Source: Clostridium sp. AM58-1XD (GTDB lineage: Bacteria > Bacillota > Clostridia > Lachnospirales > Lachnospiraceae). Taken from it: 64,000 bases of DNA. Of the stretch, positions 57,234 to 64,000 are shown in pieces. Numbering within the stretch: position 1 is the stretch's first letter; each line of letters opens with the position of its first letter. Both the position numbers and the translations under genes were made by a program. The notes beneath the pieces are model-generated. The model did no database searches. It was not told the origin of the DNA and saw only the letters and a program-made list of their open reading frames with translations. The stretch lies in NCBI RefSeq assembly GCF_003464085.1, contig NZ_QSDR01000004.1, positions 1 through 64,000 of the forward strand. Direction: 5' to 3'.

Positions 57234-57788
57234 TCAATATATTTTCAATCTGCCAATCATTGGCGTATCATCATCTTCTTCATTCGTTCTTTCGTTCCAG
57301 ATGGAATATGTAAAATCCATTATATAATAAAACAAAAGACCAACCGCCAGCCATTTTTCCATTCCGTCGGGGATCAGATAAACGAGGCCGTGGACAAATC
57401 CATCCAGGAACCAGAAGAAAAATATCCCAAGGAATCCCCAGCCCAGACTACTTTCCAGGCAGATGATCCCCTTATAATTAAAAGGCTTCTGGCTGTAATC
57501 CCACCAGAATGAACCGAACAGCCGGATCATCAACTTTGCTGTTACAAGTTCCATACTTGTTGCCATCACCATAGAAGCAACAAACAGACGAAACGGTTCT
57601 TGGGCTACAGGAGCAAGAAGCGTATATGCTCCCAGTCCGCCAAAACCGTATATAATGCAAAATGGGCCGCGGACAAATCCCCTGTCCAGCACAGCAGTTC
57701 TGTTTTCATAGCTAAGTACAACACACTCCAGCAGATATCCAAGGAAACTCAGAATAAAAAACCAGATAATCATGTGATATCTTGTCAT
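57234..57788 (-). CDS. Putative ABC transporter permease (CmpB-type, PF06541-like)
   Basis: 184 residues with about six hydrophobic segments. The sequence VVLSYENRTAVLDRGFVRGPFCIIYGFGGLG and the SLGWGFLGIFFFWFLDG block are typical of the putative ABC-transporter type IV family. Despite the name, no partner ATPase is encoded nearby, so transport is unproven. Start ATG 57788 follows CGGAGGAATCAT. A short gap to the DUF212 gene suggests separate transcription. Confidence 0.8.
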   Translation of the reverse strand: MTRYHMIIWFFILSFLGYLLECVVLSYENRTAVLDRGFVRGPFCIIYGFGGLGAYTLLAPVAQEPFRLFVASMVMATSMELVTAKLMIRLFGSFWWDYSQKPFNYKGIICLESSLGWGFLGIFFFWFLDGFVHGLVYLIPDGMEKWLAVGLLFYYIMDFTYSIWNERTNEEDDDTPMIGRLKIY

Positions 57789-57901
57789 ATGATTCCTCCG
57801 TTCTTTCTCGTGTTAATTTTTTGTTAATAAGTATAATACGAATCTCCCCGGAATACAAATTTATTTTTCTTACGTTTTTATGAATGGACTCCCAACTCCG
57901 T

Positions 57902-58363
57902 TTATGCGTATCGGCCATCCATTACCACTGCTACAATTACCCCAAGTATTGCTCCCGCCAGCACCTGAAGAGGCGTATGGCCGATCAGCTCCTTCAGCCT
58001 CTGCTGAAAAGCTTCGTTATCTAATTTAAAAAAGTCCTGCTCCAGAATCAGGTTGAGGAGCTTTGCCTGTTTCCCAGCTTCACGGCGCACTCCCATGGCG
58101 TCATACATAACGACTGAAGCCAATACGAAACAAATAGCAAACTGAAATGATCCAACGCCGTAGACAAGGCCTGCCGATGTAGTCAGCGCGCACACCGTAG
58201 CCGAGTGGGAACTTGGCATGCCCCCCGAACCTACAAGTCGTTCTGCCGAAAAGCTTTTGTTCAGACTCAGATCAATAATTGTTTTCAGCACCTGAGCCAC
58301 TGTCCAGCCTACAATTGAACTGACAAGCACCTGATTACTCCCTAGTTCTTCCCAAAATGTCAT
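57902..58363 (-). CDS. Divergent PAP2 family membrane protein (DUF212)
   Basis: 153 residues, four or five membrane helices. It has the reduced PAP2 motif set of DUF212: GGMPSSHSATV in place of PSGH, and YDAMGVRREAGKQA. The arginine-rich motif I is missing, so phosphatase activity is doubtful. Start ATG 58363 follows AGGAGAGAAAC, nine bases after the HD-domain gene, so the two probably form one transcript. Confidence 0.88.
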   Translation of the reverse strand: MTFWEELGSNQVLVSSIVGWTVAQVLKTIIDLSLNKSFSAERLVGSGGMPSSHSATVCALTTSAGLVYGVGSFQFAICFVLASVVMYDAMGVRREAGKQAKLLNLILEQDFFKLDNEAFQQRLKELIGHTPLQVLAGAILGVIVAVVMDGRYA

Positions 58364-58372
58364 GTTTCTCTC

Positions 58373-58942
58373 CTAAGCAATCTTATTGCGCCGCAGCATG
58401 CCTGAACACCACCGTTTTACATGGCCTCCTACCTCTGACAGGCTGCAGAATTTATCTGCATATACAATTGCCATTCCCGCCATAGAAGAAGGCGGCACGA
58501 CCGTCAGCGGCCACATATGGCGCAAAATGATCTTCTGTTCCTTTTCCGGTATATCAAAATATTTTACTGCATTTTCCATTGCTACCCGCGGATGAGTATA
58601 GCCGTGAAAATAATTTCCCGTTTCCTTTGCATGCGTATGCCAGTCATACAAGAATAAATCGTGGAGCAGCCCTGCCCGGGCTGCTGCCACGAAATCCCAT
58701 CCATGTTTTCTGCATATCCTGTAACTCAGATACGATACCTGAATGCAGTGTGCCCTGCATGTAGTATGGCCGTGCTGAATATAGTTATCCATAGACTGAA
58801 AGACAGGATTCTCCAGAATGTCACTGACACATGCCAGATACTCCTGATCATCCCTGTATGCCTCTCGCCTGATCCAGGAATCGTCTTCCACCCATCTCAC
58901 TGCTTTTTCCCGCTCTTTACGGGATAATTCAAACCGTTCCAT
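58373..58942 (-). CDS. HD-domain phosphohydrolase
   Basis: 189 residues. The metal-binding HD signature is visible as HTTCRAHCIQVSYLSY, then GLLHDLFLYDWH and YTHPRVAMENA, with a final aspartate in AIVYADKFCS. Such proteins hydrolyse phosphomono- or diesters, often nucleotides. The N-terminal 45 residues are a helical extension. It precedes the DUF212 gene on the same strand. Confidence 0.86.
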   Translation of the reverse strand: MERFELSRKEREKAVRWVEDDSWIRREAYRDDQEYLACVSDILENPVFQSMDNYIQHGHTTCRAHCIQVSYLSYRICRKHGWDFVAAARAGLLHDLFLYDWHTHAKETGNYFHGYTHPRVAMENAVKYFDIPEKEQKIILRHMWPLTVVPPSSMAGMAIVYADKFCSLSEVGGHVKRWCSGMLRRNKIA

Positions 58943-59121
58943 ATCCTATCACCTGACACCTTTTTAATCTGTAAACCAAGCCCAGAAGCTACCTGCCAAT
59001 CGCTCTTATTATATCATATTCCCTCCGCAGATACAGTGACTCCACGGATTTCATCACCTGGACATTGACGGCAGGCACAAAAGCCGGCACGTACATGATA
59101 TCATGTCTGATTTATGGGCAA

Positions 59122-60573
59122 TTATACTGTAATCCCGGTCAGCCAGTCATATAATTCCTGGTATTTCATGGCTGATGTCTTCCAGGAATAATCCTTTGCC
59201 ATCGCCCGGTCTATAATCTTATTCCATTCACGCTTTTTATTGTAATAAATATATTTTGCATACTGAAGGCTTCCAAGCATTTCGTGAGCATTGTAATTGG
59301 CAAAGGAAAATCCTGTACCGCTGCTATCATATTCGTTATACGGCTCGACCGTATCCTTCAGTCCGCCGGTTTCTCTGACGATCGGAACCGTCCCATAACG
59401 AAGGGCCATCAGCTGGCTCAGGCCACACGGTTCAAACAGAGACGGCATAAGAAATGCATCACATGCTGCATAAATCTTATGGGACATCGGTTCGGAATAA
59501 TAGATATTGGCAGAAACCCTGTCATGATATTTCCAGTCATAATGGCGGAACATATTCTCATACTTTTCATCACCTGTGCCGAGAACCACCAGCTGCATAT
59601 CATCCGTACACATCTCATCCATAACGCACTGAATCAGGTCAAAGCCCTTCTGATCCGTCAAACGCGATACGATACCGACCATAAATTTCTTCTCGTCAAC
59701 AGGAAGTCCAAGTTCTTCCTGAAGCGCCTTTTTATTCTTTACCTTCTCCTTACGGAAATTCTTTGCGTTGTATTTCTGTACAATCGCCGTGTCTGTCTCC
59801 GGATTGAATTCATCGTAGTCAATTCCATTGACAATCCCTCTCAGGCTGTTGGCCCGTGCACGCATCAAACCGTCCAGGCCCTCGCCGTAAAACGGCATCT
59901 TAATCTCTTCTGCATACGTGTCGCTTACTGTAGTGATGGCATCCGCATACACGATGCCTCCCTTCAGCATGTTGCCGTCCTTATACGCCTCCAGCTTATC
60001 CGGCGTAAAGTAATAATCCGGAAGGCCTGAAAACCTCTGTATCGTCTTGACATCCCACACGCCCTGGAATTTCAGGTTATGAATGGTGATTACGGATTTC
60101 ATACTGCTGAAGAACTCGCCGGCACGGAATCTGTCCTTTAAATAAACAGGAATCAGTCCTGTCTGCCAGTCGTGGCAATGTACAACATCCGGCTGGAATC
60201 CGATTACTGGGAGGGATGAGAGGGCTGCCTGGCAGAAGAAGGAGAATTTCTCCAGATCAAAATACCAGTCGCCATAGGGCTTCGGCCCACAGAAATAGCT
60301 TTCATTATCGATAAAATAGAATGTAATTCCCTCATAGACGTACTGCAGAATTCCGACATAACGGCTCTGCCCCAGATAGTCCATATAAAAATGATTTACA
60401 TACGTCATCTGGCTGCGCCATTCTTCCTTGATACACAGATATTTTGGTATCATGACACGCACATCAAAATATTCCTTATCAAAACACTTCGGCAGTGAAC
60501 CAACTACATCGGCAAGTCCACCCGTCTTAATAAAAGGTACAGCTTCCGAAGCTACGAATAATATTTTCTTCAT
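59122..60573 (-). CDS. glgA: Glycogen synthase (ADP-glucose type)
   Basis: 483 residues of glycosyltransferase family 5. ADP-glucose binding is marked by KTGGLADVVGSLP (residues 15-27); the C-terminal EPCGLSQLMALRYG with a following RETGGL forms the nucleotide/acceptor site. HNLKFQGVWDVK and NLMKGGIVYADAITTVS-like segments (seen as NMLKGGIVYADAITTVS) fit GlgA. It elongates alpha-1,4-glucan in the cytosol. ATG 60573 follows AAGGAGGGTTTTATT; the extension to 60678 is discarded. Other glg genes are not in the window. Confidence 0.94.
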   Translation of the reverse strand: MKKILFVASEAVPFIKTGGLADVVGSLPKCFDKEYFDVRVMIPKYLCIKEEWRSQMTYVNHFYMDYLGQSRYVGILQYVYEGITFYFIDNESYFCGPKPYGDWYFDLEKFSFFCQAALSSLPVIGFQPDVVHCHDWQTGLIPVYLKDRFRAGEFFSSMKSVITIHNLKFQGVWDVKTIQRFSGLPDYYFTPDKLEAYKDGNMLKGGIVYADAITTVSDTYAEEIKMPFYGEGLDGLMRARANSLRGIVNGIDYDEFNPETDTAIVQKYNAKNFRKEKVKNKKALQEELGLPVDEKKFMVGIVSRLTDQKGFDLIQCVMDEMCTDDMQLVVLGTGDEKYENMFRHYDWKYHDRVSANIYYSEPMSHKIYAACDAFLMPSLFEPCGLSQLMALRYGTVPIVRETGGLKDTVEPYNEYDSSGTGFSFANYNAHEMLGSLQYAKYIYYNKKREWNKIIDRAMAKDYSWKTSAMKYQELYDWLTGITV

Positions 60574-60707
60574 GAATAAAACCCTCCTTTGATAGCTGTA
60601 AAAGCCAGAATCGTCTGCCTTCCCCAACAGACTCTTTCTCCTAATAGTATACAATAATTCAGAAAATTTAGAAAGCACTATTCCTTCTTTTTTCCAACTT
60701 TTTTACA

Positions 60708-60753
60708 TATCTACGAGCCAGGCAATTTTATATATCTACGAGCCAGGCAATTT
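60708..60753 (+). repeat. 25-bp tandem repeat
   Basis: TATCTACGAGCCAGGCAATTT occurs at 60708-60728 and 60733-60753 in tandem. It borders the larger repeat array to its right; AGCCAGGCAA recurs in reverse form (TTGCCTGGC) inside that array. Confidence 0.75.
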
Positions 60754-60766
60754 AGAAAGCGCATAA

Positions 60767-61013
60767 GCCAAGAAGGGAGCTTGCTCACGGATTGGCTTAT
60801 GTGCTTTCTAAATTATGCGGCGACAGACGCTAAGCGAGATGGCGCGCAGCGCAATCGAGCTTGCCTGGCGGACTCCGCCTGTGCCAAGAAGAGCTTGCTC
60901 ACGGATTGGATTATGTTCTTTCTAAATTATGCGGCGACAGCCGCTAAGCGGGATGGCGCGCAGCGCAATCGAGCTTGCCTGGCGGACTCTTCCTGTGCCA
61001 AGAAGAGCTTGCC
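60767..61013 (+). repeat. 115-bp tandem repeat, two and a partial unit
   Basis: Unit 1 is 60767-60882, unit 2 is 60883-60996 and a partial third copy starts at 60997. Each begins GCCAAGAAGRGAGCTTGCTC-like sequence and contains TTTCTAAATTATGCGGCGACAG and CGCGCAGCGCAATCGAGCTT. The left end pairs over about 23 bases: AATTTAGAAAGCGCATAAGCC with GGCTTATGTGCTTTCTAAATT. An open frame across it is an artefact of the repeat. Confidence 0.85.
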
Positions 61014-61111
61014 CGGCCTTCCTATCATAGTGCCCTTAACTTATTTATGAGCAGTTCTCTCCCATCATTCCTGATTTCGGTCAGCGTGCAGGGAGCCTTC
61101 TGCAAAAAGAA

Positions 61112-61151
61112 AAGGATCGCCGCCGTTTTATCACGCACCGCAGCAATCCTT
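61112..61151 (-). terminator. spo0A terminator
   Basis: On the minus strand AAGGATTGCTGCG pairs with the CGGCGGCGATCCTT arm (some G-U pairs) and is followed by TTCTTTTT, just past the spo0A stop codon. Confidence 0.7.
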
Positions 61152-61157
61152 ATTCTG

Positions 61158-61961
61158 TCAGATTCTTTTATAATCCAGTCTGATCTTATCCGCAATTAAA
61201 GCTATAAATTCCGAGTTTGTAGGTTTTCCTTTTCCATTGCTCACCGTATATCCGAAAATCTCGTTGATAGTATCCATCTTACCCCGGCTCCATGCTACTT
61301 CAATCGCATGGCGGATGGCACGTTCTACACGGCTCGGAGTCGTCTGGTGGCGCTTGGCAATCGTAGGATAGAGGATTTTTGTAACCGACGTCAGCATATC
61401 CTGTTCTTCTACAGAAATTCCAATGGCATCTCTTAAATATTGATAACCTTTAATATGAGCCGGAATGCCGATCTCATGAAGCATCTGAGTTACGTCATGT
61501 TCTAAGTTCTGCTCTATGTATTCTTCCTTGTTGATATACGGTTTTACCTTCCTCGTACCGCCCATGGAAAGTACCTTTTGACGACCCATTCCGACACGTC
61601 TCACCTTATCAACAATAACCTCTTTGTTGAAGGGCTTCATGATGTAATAATTGGCTCCTTTACTGAAAGCTTCTTCCGTAATATTCTCGCTTCCGGCTGC
61701 CGTAACCATGATAAACGACGGCGTTTTCGGCAGTTCTTTATTCTTTTTCACCTTCTCCATAACAGAAATTCCGTCCAGTCTCGGCATAATAATATCGAGC
61801 AAAACCACGTCAGGATTCGTTTTTACGATCATATTATAGGCTTCTTCCCCATTTTCTGCCTTTCCAACTACATGGAAACCATCTTCCCCCTCAAGTATAT
61901 CGCCAAGCAGACGCAAAGTCTGTGGATTATCATCAGCAATCGCAATATTTAATTCTCCCAT
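61158..61961 (-). CDS. spo0A: Sporulation master regulator Spo0A
   Basis: 267 residues: receiver domain (1-125) with Asp in [13 protein letters not shown], Thr/Lys switch residues in VTAAGS and IMKPFNKE. A linker leads to the Spo0A C-terminal DNA-binding domain (about 150-265), including the nearly invariant [20 protein letters not shown]. It decides entry into sporulation. ATG 61961 is behind GAGGAGGAAAGAAAA; the upstream extension is discarded. An exact 0A box (TGTCGAA, minus strand) is 85 bases upstream, suggesting autoregulation. The usual neighbour spoIVB is not next to it. Confidence 0.95.
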   Translation of the reverse strand: MGELNIAIADDNPQTLRLLGDILEGEDGFHVVGKAENGEEAYNMIVKTNPDVVLLDIIMPRLDGISVMEKVKKNKELPKTPSFIMVTAAGSENITEEAFSKGANYYIMKPFNKEVIVDKVRRVGMGRQKVLSMGGTRKVKPYINKEEYIEQNLEHDVTQMLHEIGIPAHIKGYQYLRDAIGISVEEQDMLTSVTKILYPTIAKRHQTTPSRVERAIRHAIEVAWSRGKMDTINEIFGYTVSNGKGKPTNSEFIALIADKIRLDYKRI

Positions 61962-62045
61962 TTTTCTTTCCTCCTCTTTTTTCCTTTTCGTACCTGTATT
62001 ATAGACTTCATTTTTCTTATCTTGCAACGATATTCAACCGCAAGT

Positions 62046-62052
62046 TTCGACA
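62046..62052 (-). promoter_or_regulatory. 0A box upstream of spo0A
   Basis: TGTCGAA on the minus strand, a seven-out-of-seven match to the Spo0A binding box, within the spo0A promoter region. A weaker TGTCGGA lies near 62239. Confidence 0.6.
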
Positions 62053-62152
62053 AATTTGCCCGGCATCTTACTTCTATCCCATATATTGTGATGAAGGGTC
62101 ATTTTTCCCACAACTTCTGTAAAATCCGCTTCAAAATCCGCCAAAAAGTAAA

Positions 62153-62172
62153 GAGTCTGACAAGTCAGACTC
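62153..62172 (-). terminator. Terminator after the DHHW gene
   Basis: GAGTCTGAC and GTCAGACTC form a nine-pair stem with a two-base loop. On the minus strand it is followed by TTTACTTTTT, about 95 bases after the DHHW stop, which separates spo0A from the O-acetylation genes. Confidence 0.8.
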
Positions 62173-62266
62173 TCATTTTACAGAAAGCCATCTTGTGACA
62201 CAATTCTCTATCTGATGGCATACAAACTCACAACTATCATTTTTGTCGGAAATGAAAGACTTTTCA

Positions 62267-63718
62267 TCACTGGTTCAAAAGCGCCTGGATCTGAAGCGGT
62301 TTTTTAACGCTGAGCACGTCTGCGTTATTGATGAAAATCACATCCTGAACATTGTTTTCTTTTACAAAATTGACAAGATTCTTTTTGTAATACCGGTAAT
62401 CGATAACATGCACCGTCTGATAATGGTCTACAAGGAACGGAACAAACGCATTTCCAAAAGATTCCTTAATTACGACACAGGAAGAGCCGTCCGTAATGAC
62501 TGGATTGTCGATTCTGGAATATGGATTGTCTCCGCCGATAAAGCAGCTGTACTTTACACCTGGCGCATATTTGCTGACATCATTGATAATTTTCCACTTC
62601 CGTTCCTCTCCGCTCTTCTCAACAAACATCATGTTGTTCGTGCTGCTGGGTACGTAAGCCTCAATGTCATCCGGATTATTTTTCAAAACCTCGGACTGGT
62701 TGCTGAATGCATAAAAGCTTCCTACAAAGTGTTCAAATACCACTTTCTCATACTCGTCCAGGCTCTTTGGCTCGATTCCCTTGGCCGCGGCAAATTCTTT
62801 GTATGCGTAGTACGCGCCCAATGCCGTCCAGTGGTGGTCCGTATTATAGTAAATATACTCTGCGTTATGTTTTTTCAGCGTATCGAAAATAGATACCTTT
62901 TTCACGGAATTGTCGATCTGACCGTATACGTAGTCGAACGCCTTGTCCTGTGGAGAGCTCTTTAACGACTTCTGAATCTCCTCGTCCAGGCATACGCTTA
63001 CAGCAGTCGGTACCAGCATGTCGTAAACCGTTGCTACGCCCTGGAATTTTTGGGCTGCCTCATTGATCACAGAAGCATAGAGATCAGCGCCCTCTCTGCT
63101 GAAGTAGTAGAGTTCAAAGCCTCTTCCTTCCGCGATATAGACCGTTCCCGCCACCTCCGGTTCCGTATGAATGGTAGCGTCCTGAAGCTGTTCTTCCGTA
63201 CTCTCCTCAGTTGGCTCTTCTGTCTCCTCTGTGGCTTCCGTAGCAGCCGCTTCTGCTGCATCCTCTCCGGACTCACTTTCAGCAGTCAAAGCGCCGCCCT
63301 GCTCCCCGCCTTCCGGAGACTGGTCCGGACCATCTGCTTTGCCTTCTGAAGGAATGACATCCGGAATATCATCTCCCACCGATGTGTTCCCGAATATCTG
63401 CTGCGTCTTGATCCCGTACAGTTCCTTCAGGCTGGAATTAGCCGTCAGAAGGGCTTCACGGAAAGGAAAGGTATCCGCATACCATGTAGAAATCTGGCTG
63501 AAATACTCCCCGTTCAGGAATGTTTCCAGCTGAAATTCCGGAAACTTCTCCAGTTCTCTTTTCTCCACTTCCGACACCTTCGGCCTGAGAGGCATAATAA
63601 TTCCAATCACAAAGAATATAAACAGGCCCGCAGCAAACAGATATGCCGTCACGGCATCTCTGCGCCTCATAAGCCTTCGCTTTTTTAATTTCATCTGATA
63701 ACTTCTCATATTTTTCAT
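62267..63718 (-). CDS. DHHW family protein (AlgJ/DltD-like O-acetylation partner)
   Basis: 483 residues. One N-terminal membrane anchor (about 22-44) is followed by an extracellular SGNH/AlgJ-like domain. The name-giving motif is present as YYNTDHHWTALGAYYAY, and the nucleophile region is IKESFGNAFVPF. Between about 128 and 185 there is a Glu/Thr/Ala-rich low-complexity insert. DHHW proteins act with MBOAT acyltransferases to acetylate surface polysaccharides, and an MBOAT gene ends 11 bases upstream, so they form an operon. Confidence 0.88.
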   Translation of the reverse strand: MKNMRSYQMKLKKRRLMRRRDAVTAYLFAAGLFIFFVIGIIMPLRPKVSEVEKRELEKFPEFQLETFLNGEYFSQISTWYADTFPFREALLTANSSLKELYGIKTQQIFGNTSVGDDIPDVIPSEGKADGPDQSPEGGEQGGALTAESESGEDAAEAAATEATEETEEPTEESTEEQLQDATIHTEPEVAGTVYIAEGRGFELYYFSREGADLYASVINEAAQKFQGVATVYDMLVPTAVSVCLDEEIQKSLKSSPQDKAFDYVYGQIDNSVKKVSIFDTLKKHNAEYIYYNTDHHWTALGAYYAYKEFAAAKGIEPKSLDEYEKVVFEHFVGSFYAFSNQSEVLKNNPDDIEAYVPSSTNNMMFVEKSGEERKWKIINDVSKYAPGVKYSCFIGGDNPYSRIDNPVITDGSSCVVIKESFGNAFVPFLVDHYQTVHVIDYRYYKKNLVNFVKENNVQDVIFINNADVLSVKKPLQIQALLNQ

Positions 63719-63729
63719 TCAACCTTCTT

Positions 63730-64000
63730 CTAAAACTGGAAATATAAAAACGGGTTATAACTGTTTCCAACAAGGGCCAGAATCGATAATCCCCAAAGGA
63801 ATACCATGATGGCCACCTGACCGATATATACCGGATAAGGCATGCGGAAATTATAAGAATACCATTTCAGCAGCCATTCTTTTATCTTCTTAAACAGCGG
63901 TGTCACAGCAAGGAGTGCATAGATCATAAAGAAAATGTTATTTTTCAGCACAATTTCTGTCTGAATGTCCATTACTCCATTGCCGTTCAGGCCAAACATA
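63730..64000 (-). CDS. MBOAT-family O-acyltransferase, C-terminal part only
   Basis: At least 89 C-terminal residues, with two membrane helices (IFFMIYALLAVTPLF and GQVAIMVFLWGLSILAL) and the terminal NSYNPFLYFQF that is characteristic of AlgI/DltB-type O-acyltransferases. The 5' end lies beyond the window edge. It presumably moves acetyl groups across the membrane to the polysaccharide handled by the DHHW protein encoded next. Confidence 0.8.
   Translation of the reverse strand, partial: MFGLNGNGVMDIQTEIVLKNNIFFMIYALLAVTPLFKKIKEWLLKWYSYNFRMPYPVYIGQVAIMVFLWGLSILALVGNSYNPFLYFQF

Noticed and set aside
59284..60030. A 248-codon plus-strand frame
   Set aside because: Antisense to glgA with no domain and no start signal.
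60781..61050. A repetitive 89-residue protein
   Set aside because: The frame is produced by the 115-base tandem repeat, has no ribosome binding site and begins inside a long stem.

Overview
This window looks like a chromosomal stretch of a spore-forming, anaerobic gut-type Firmicute, most likely a Lachnospiraceae / Clostridium cluster XIVa organism. The evidence is spo0A with an exact 0A box, a CIRCE operator, a flavodiiron protein/rubredoxin pair, CD3324-, DUF5721- and DHHW-type proteins, a maltose-6-phosphate PTS locus and strong AGGAGG-type ribosome binding sites. I see no tRNA, rRNA, CRISPR array, prophage or complete insertion sequence. The only mobile-element hint is a pair of IS21-like end repeats at the extreme left edge.

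Layout. 0-6.4 kb: a zinc-ribbon membrane protein, then a minus-strand alpha-glucoside locus (broken zinc dehydrogenase, 6-phospho-alpha-glucosidase, PTS EIICB, RpiR regulator). 6.8-11.9 kb: an antimicrobial-peptide-sensing type module (response regulator, two-helix kinase, ABC ATPase, FtsX-type permease). 11.9-25.1 kb: housekeeping and stress genes (an RsgA-like GTPase fused to an RNHCP domain, CstA, acetyltransferase, flavodiiron protein plus rubredoxin, phosphoesterase, MATE pump, RidA, galactokinase, radical SAM). 25-34 kb: GH25 lysozyme, lipoprotein, CatA-like acetyltransferase, PAP2, DegV, HtpG under a CIRCE site, and a PadR/HAAS operon. 34.4-43.5 kb: a minus-strand catabolic locus of unknown substrate, divergent from a DeoR regulator. 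It holds an AllA-like lyase, PfkB kinase, eIF2B-like isomerase, BtpA/SgcQ, DUF3830, a symporter, an M20 hydrolase, an M28 peptidase and a GATase-like protein. 43.6-52.9 kb: three large hybrid histidine kinases in tandem. 53-64 kb: M18 aminopeptidase, PrsA-like foldase, HAD, Maf, membrane proteins, an HD protein, GlgA, Spo0A and a DHHW/MBOAT O-acetylation pair that runs off the right edge.

Three window-wide patterns matter. First, two families of dispersed palindromic elements occupy the gaps between genes. One is a multi-hairpin unit of about 110 bp whose stems show compensatory changes between copies. The other is a long single hairpin found six times, always at gene 3' ends. Second, at least eight genes are interrupted by what looks like a single missing base, usually in a short homopolymer. 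This points to residual assembly indels as much as to real gene decay. Third, in the unknown catabolic locus the decay is probably real: the kinase and the M20 hydrolase have each lost their middle and kept only both ends.
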